Shown here: positions 8,296 to 11,048 of the stretch, piece by piece
How the letters are laid out: the number at the start of each line of letters is the position of its first letter
Numbering within the stretch: the stretch's first letter is position 1
Assembly: GCA_003648675.1 (NCBI GenBank)
Contig: QMPS01000010.1
Coordinates: 1 to 11,048 of the forward strand
Length of the DNA stretch: 11,048 nt
From: Aquificota bacterium
GTDB taxonomy: Bacteria; Thermosulfidibacterota; Thermosulfidibacteria; Thermosulfidibacterales; B14-G1
Reading direction: 5' to 3'
Program-made: the position numbers and the translations under genes
Notes under the pieces: model-generated
Seen by the model: only the letters and a program-made list of their open reading frames with translations
Database searches by the model: none
Told to the model about the DNA's origin: nothing

Positions 8296-8820
8296 CTAAT
8301 CGGCAGGCTCCAGAACCACCAATACAGCGTTGGCCTCCACCGTTTCCCCTTCTTCCACTTTTATGGTCTTCACCACCCCATCATAGGGGGCCTTGAACTC
8401 ATTCTCCATTTTCATGGCCTCTAGTATGACCAAAGGCTGGTCTTTCTTCACTTGATCCCCCTCGGAGACCAACACCTTCACCACCTTACCAGGCATGGCT
8501 GTGGTCACCTCACCTGTGCCAGCCCCCACAGCCTCACCCAGGATAGAGAGGAGCTTCTTCTTCATTTCGTCCATAAGATGGATATGGAAGTGCTCTCCCT
8601 TCACCAAGACACCATAGCCCCCAGCCGGCTGCTCATCTACGTCCACCTCGTAGCTCTCGCCCTCTCTCAAGACAGAATAGACGCAACAACCGTGGCGTCG
8701 GACATCCACCACCAGTTCCTTCTCACCATCCACCACCACCTTGTAGAGACCTCCATCCAAGGGCACCACTTCCACCCTGAACTCTTTGCCCAACTCTTCT
8801 ATGGTAGCAACGTAAGCCAT
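8296..8820 (-). CDS. Biotin carboxyl carrier protein of an acyl-CoA carboxylase
   Basis: The 174-residue protein carries biotin between the carboxylase and carboxyltransferase subunits encoded just upstream. The C-terminal 70 residues are a biotinyl domain with TTAMPGKVVKVLV (106-118) and the biotinylation site EAMKMEN (134-140), where K137 is the expected biotin-bearing lysine. Residues 1-100 are a beta-rich region with repeated Y-x-V-x-V strands (YKVVVDGE, YEVDVDE, YGVLVKGE). It resembles the BT/linker part of propionyl-CoA carboxylase alpha chains and methylmalonyl-CoA decarboxylase gamma chains rather than the Pro/Ala-rich linker of E. coli AccB. A Cys-Cys pair (45-46) is unusual but not known to be functional. 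The ATG has GGAG at good spacing. It lies 23 bp downstream of the biotin carboxylase gene, and the three carboxylase genes form one unit. Confidence 0.93.
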   Translation of the reverse strand: MAYVATIEELGKEFRVEVVPLDGGLYKVVVDGEKELVVDVRRHGCCVYSVLREGESYEVDVDEQPAGGYGVLVKGEHFHIHLMDEMKKKLLSILGEAVGAGTGEVTTAMPGKVVKVLVSEGDQVKKDQPLVILEAMKMENEFKAPYDGVVKTIKVEEGETVEANAVLVVLEPAD

Positions 8821-8843
8821 GATGCTTCTCCTTCAGTCCAGAT

Positions 8844-10355
8844 TTAACAGAGCCCCGTTCTCATCTGGAGCTTGCGACCATACAGCTTCCAGGGGCTTAT
8901 CGCCTGGCCCCGGGCAGCAGGTGCAGCCGCTTTGGGAGCCATCTCCTCTAGATAGACATGTACAGCAGTCGTAGCCAGAGCAACGTCCAGATACAGGGGC
9001 TCCCGTCCCTCCTCCATCTTTTTGAAGACAGTGTCTATGAAAGTGGTATCGAAGTTACCCTCCAAGAAGAGGGGGTTGTCCATTACCCGCTCATGGAAGG
9101 GTATGGTGGTCTTGATGCCCTTCACCACAAACTCCGAGAGGGCTCTTCTGGTCCGTTCCACCGCTTCTCGCCTGTCCTTGCCCCACACAATTAGCTTACC
9201 GATAATGGGATCGTACTCCATGGGCACCACAGCACCCTCGAAGACTCCGATGTCCACCCTCACCCCGGGGCCACCGGGAAGCCTGAGGCCCCAAATAGTG
9301 CCGGGAGAAGGGAGGAAGTTGTTATAGGGGTCCTCAGCATAGATGCGGCACTCAATTGCGTGACCTCTCATCCTCACCTCATCTTGAGCAATGGTGAGGG
9401 GCTCTCCTGCGGCTATTTTTATCATCTCCTTAACGATGTCTATGCCCGTCACCATCTCAGTGACAGGGTGCTCCACCTGGAGGCGGGTGTTCACTTCCAG
9501 GAAATAGAAGTTTTTGTCCCTGTCCATGAGGAACTCCACAGTACCAGCGCTGTAATAGCCCGCCGCCCGGGCCACCTTGAGGGCCGCCTCCCCCATCCTA
9601 CGGCGCAGGTCCTCATCTATGAGGACAGAAGGAGCCTCTTCGATGACCTTCTGGTGCCTCCTTTGGATGGAACACTCCCTCTCTCCCAAGTAGATGCCGT
9701 TGCCATCTCTGTCCACCAGGATCTGCATCTCCACGTGACGGGGGTTCTCAATATACTTCTCCAAGTAGAGAGAATCGTCGTCAAAGGCAGACTTGGCCTC
9801 AGAGCGGGCCATCCTGATGGCGCTGGCCATCTCATCTTCGCTCTCCACCAACCTCATGCCCTTACCACCACCACCAGAAACAGCCTTGAGCATGACGGGA
9901 TAGCCCATCTCCCGGGCTTTGACCATAATCCCTTCGTCGTCCAGAGGCTCCAGTGTGCCGGGGATCACAGGAGCCCCCGCCTCCTTAGCCGTCTGACGAG
10001 CCACTGTCTTGTTACCCATGGCCACAATAGCCTCCTTGGGTGGCCCGATAAAAACTATGCCCTCCTCCTCACAGCGTGCAGCGAATTCGGCGTTCTCAGC
10101 CAAAAAACCGTAGCCGGGATGGATGGCGTCACACCCAGCCTTCTTAGCCACATCTATGATCTTCTCGATGTTGAGATAGCTCTCTCGGGCAGGGGCGGGA
10201 CCTATGTGATAGGCCTCATCGGCATAGCGCACATGGAGGGCATCCCTATCCACATCGGAAAATACAGTAGCACAGGTGATACCCATCTCCCGACAGGCCC
10301 TGAGAAGCCTGACAGCAATCTCGCTTCTATTGGCAACAAGAATCTTCTTGAACAT
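8844..10355 (-). CDS. accC: Biotin carboxylase subunit of acetyl-/propionyl-CoA carboxylase
   Basis: This subunit carboxylates biotin on the carrier protein using ATP and bicarbonate. The N-terminal fold starts with FKKILVANRSEIAVR (2-16) and HPGYGFLAEN (79-88). The ATP-grasp domain has K116, K157 and the glycine-rich loop SGGGGKGM (160-167), then H207. The metal and catalytic residues E274, E287, N289, R291 and E295 lie in GTVEF and FLEVNTRLQVEHP; R337 lies in ECRIYAED. All expected residues are present. At 503 residues it is about 50 longer than E. coli AccC. The extra tail (about 451-503) has an Ala/Pro-rich stretch and ends SPWKLYGRKLQMRTGLC, as in the carboxylase chains of propionyl-CoA-type enzymes. 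The ATG at 10355 has a G-rich ribosome site in the 11-bp gap after the carboxyltransferase gene. Context favours propionyl-CoA as substrate of the complex. Confidence 0.95.
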   Translation of the reverse strand: MFKKILVANRSEIAVRLLRACREMGITCATVFSDVDRDALHVRYADEAYHIGPAPARESYLNIEKIIDVAKKAGCDAIHPGYGFLAENAEFAARCEEEGIVFIGPPKEAIVAMGNKTVARQTAKEAGAPVIPGTLEPLDDEGIMVKAREMGYPVMLKAVSGGGGKGMRLVESEDEMASAIRMARSEAKSAFDDDSLYLEKYIENPRHVEMQILVDRDGNGIYLGERECSIQRRHQKVIEEAPSVLIDEDLRRRMGEAALKVARAAGYYSAGTVEFLMDRDKNFYFLEVNTRLQVEHPVTEMVTGIDIVKEMIKIAAGEPLTIAQDEVRMRGHAIECRIYAEDPYNNFLPSPGTIWGLRLPGGPGVRVDIGVFEGAVVPMEYDPIIGKLIVWGKDRREAVERTRRALSEFVVKGIKTTIPFHERVMDNPLFLEGNFDTTFIDTVFKKMEEGREPLYLDVALATTAVHVYLEEMAPKAAAPAARGQAISPWKLYGRKLQMRTGLC

Positions 10356-10366
10356 CTCCCCACCCC

Positions 10367-11048
10367 CTACAGCGGGATATTCCCATGCTTCTTGGGAGGA
10401 TTGGTATCCCTCTTATTCTGGAGGGACTCTAAGGCCTGAACGATGCGTTTCCTGGTGATCCTAGGCTCGATCACCTCATCGATGTAACCCAGTTGAGCAG
10501 CCATGTATGGATTGGCAAAGGTCTTTCGATACTCAGCCACCAGCCTCTCCTTCTCCTTCTCAGGATCCTCAGCCTCCATAAGCTGCTTTCTGAAGATGAT
10601 GTTAACAGCCCCGTCAGGACCCATAACGGCAATCTCCGCCGTAGGATAAGCCAGGTTAATGTCACCCCTGACGTTCTTGGAGCCCAACACGTCAAAGGCA
10701 CCACCGTAGGCCTTCCTGGTGACGATGGTCACCTTGGGCACCGTGGCTTCGCAGTAGGCATAAAGGAGTTTGGCGCCATGGAGGATGATACCGCCGTGCT
10801 CCTGGGCCACACCGGGGAGAAATCCGGGCACGTCTTCAAAGGTGACGATGGGAATATTGAAAGCGTCACAGAACCTGACAAAACGGGCGCCCTTGACAGA
10901 AGCCTTGATATCCAGACAACCCGCCAGGACCATGGGCTGATTGGCCACAATGCCCACCACCTGGCCATTAAACCGGGCAAAGCCCACAATGATATTTTGG
11001 GCAAAGTGGGGATGGACCTCAAAGAAGTAATGATCATCCACCACAGCC
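10367..11048 (-). CDS. Propionyl-CoA carboxylase beta / methylmalonyl-CoA carboxyltransferase subunit, C-terminal part
   Basis: The frame is open to the right edge, so only the last 227 or so residues are seen; full-length relatives have about 510-520. This is the C-terminal crotonase-fold domain that binds carboxybiotin and transfers the carboxyl group to propionyl-CoA. Family landmarks follow in order: [80 protein letters not shown] [16 protein letters not shown], and [16 protein letters not shown]. The terminal [10 protein letters not shown] is the standard end of PccB and MmdA proteins. The sequence cannot separate a carboxylase from a sodium-pumping decarboxylase alpha chain. The adjacent biotin carboxylase argues for the carboxylase, and no membrane beta subunit is seen. 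The gene leads the operon mmdA/pccB-accC-carrier-mutase; its promoter is outside the window. Confidence 0.93.
   Translation of the reverse strand, partial: AVVDDHYFFEVHPHFAQNIIVGFARFNGQVVGIVANQPMVLAGCLDIKASVKGARFVRFCDAFNIPIVTFEDVPGFLPGVAQEHGGIILHGAKLLYAYCEATVPKVTIVTRKAYGGAFDVLGSKNVRGDINLAYPTAEIAVMGPDGAVNIIFRKQLMEAEDPEKEKERLVAEYRKTFANPYMAAQLGYIDEVIEPRITRKRIVQALESLQNKRDTNPPKKHGNIPL

Noticed and set aside
9360..10439. 359-codon open frame on the plus strand opposite accC
   Set aside because: It is a shadow of the biotin carboxylase gene; composition is His/Leu-rich with no family resemblance, and the opposite strand has every catalytic motif in place.

Overview
The window holds ten coding regions plus one gene remnant. 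It reads as a stretch of chromosome from a diderm (outer-membrane) bacterium. The waaA gene for Kdo transfer implies lipopolysaccharide or a related lipid A. The rest is central metabolism: enolase and a propionyl-CoA/methylmalonyl-CoA module. Base composition is moderately GC-rich, and arginine is often coded by AGG/AGA, a weak hint of a thermophile. I cannot assign a phylum from this sequence; Desulfobacterota/Nitrospirota-like or other anaerobic diderm lineages would fit, and this is inference only.

Layout. Positions 1-156 (minus) are the N-terminal end of a LOG-family nucleotide hydrolase, divergent from eno (plus, 304-1584). Eno overlaps a MaoC-like hydratase (plus, 1581-2048) by ATGA. 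The hydratase converges on waaA (minus, 2045-3349), and the two stop codons share the palindrome TTAA. A perfect hairpin in the last codons of waaA could serve as terminator for both directions. Between waaA and the next gene lies an inverted array of 7-bp A-rich repeats (3369-3517). Then come methylmalonyl-CoA epimerase (minus, 3515-3922) and a RelE/ParE-type toxin with its antitoxin (minus, 3941-4395). These three are packed closely enough to be one operon, with a candidate promoter at 4431-4459. Next is rqcH (minus, 4476-6158), with a candidate promoter so close to its ATG that the mRNA may be leaderless.

The 6159-6528 gap holds that promoter, a plus-strand remnant of a DUF2442-type protein, and a strong GNRA-loop terminator for the operon on its right. 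I see nothing recognisable in 6208-6280.

The right 4.5 kb is a minus-strand operon: carboxyltransferase subunit (partial, cut by the window edge), biotin carboxylase, biotin carrier protein, then the catalytic subunit of methylmalonyl-CoA mutase. With the epimerase 2.6 kb away, these cover propionyl-CoA -> (S)- then (R)-methylmalonyl-CoA -> succinyl-CoA, or the reverse direction in propionate formation. The B12-binding mutase subunit and the MeaB-type GTPase chaperone are not in the window.

Most of the window is ordinary. The most interesting parts are the toxin-antitoxin/epimerase gene cluster, the heptamer inverted repeat that supplies the epimerase stop codon, the unannotated DUF2442 remnant, and the Asp-to-Glu change in the tRNA-binding motif of RqcH. 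I found no clear evidence of an undescribed multi-gene system.
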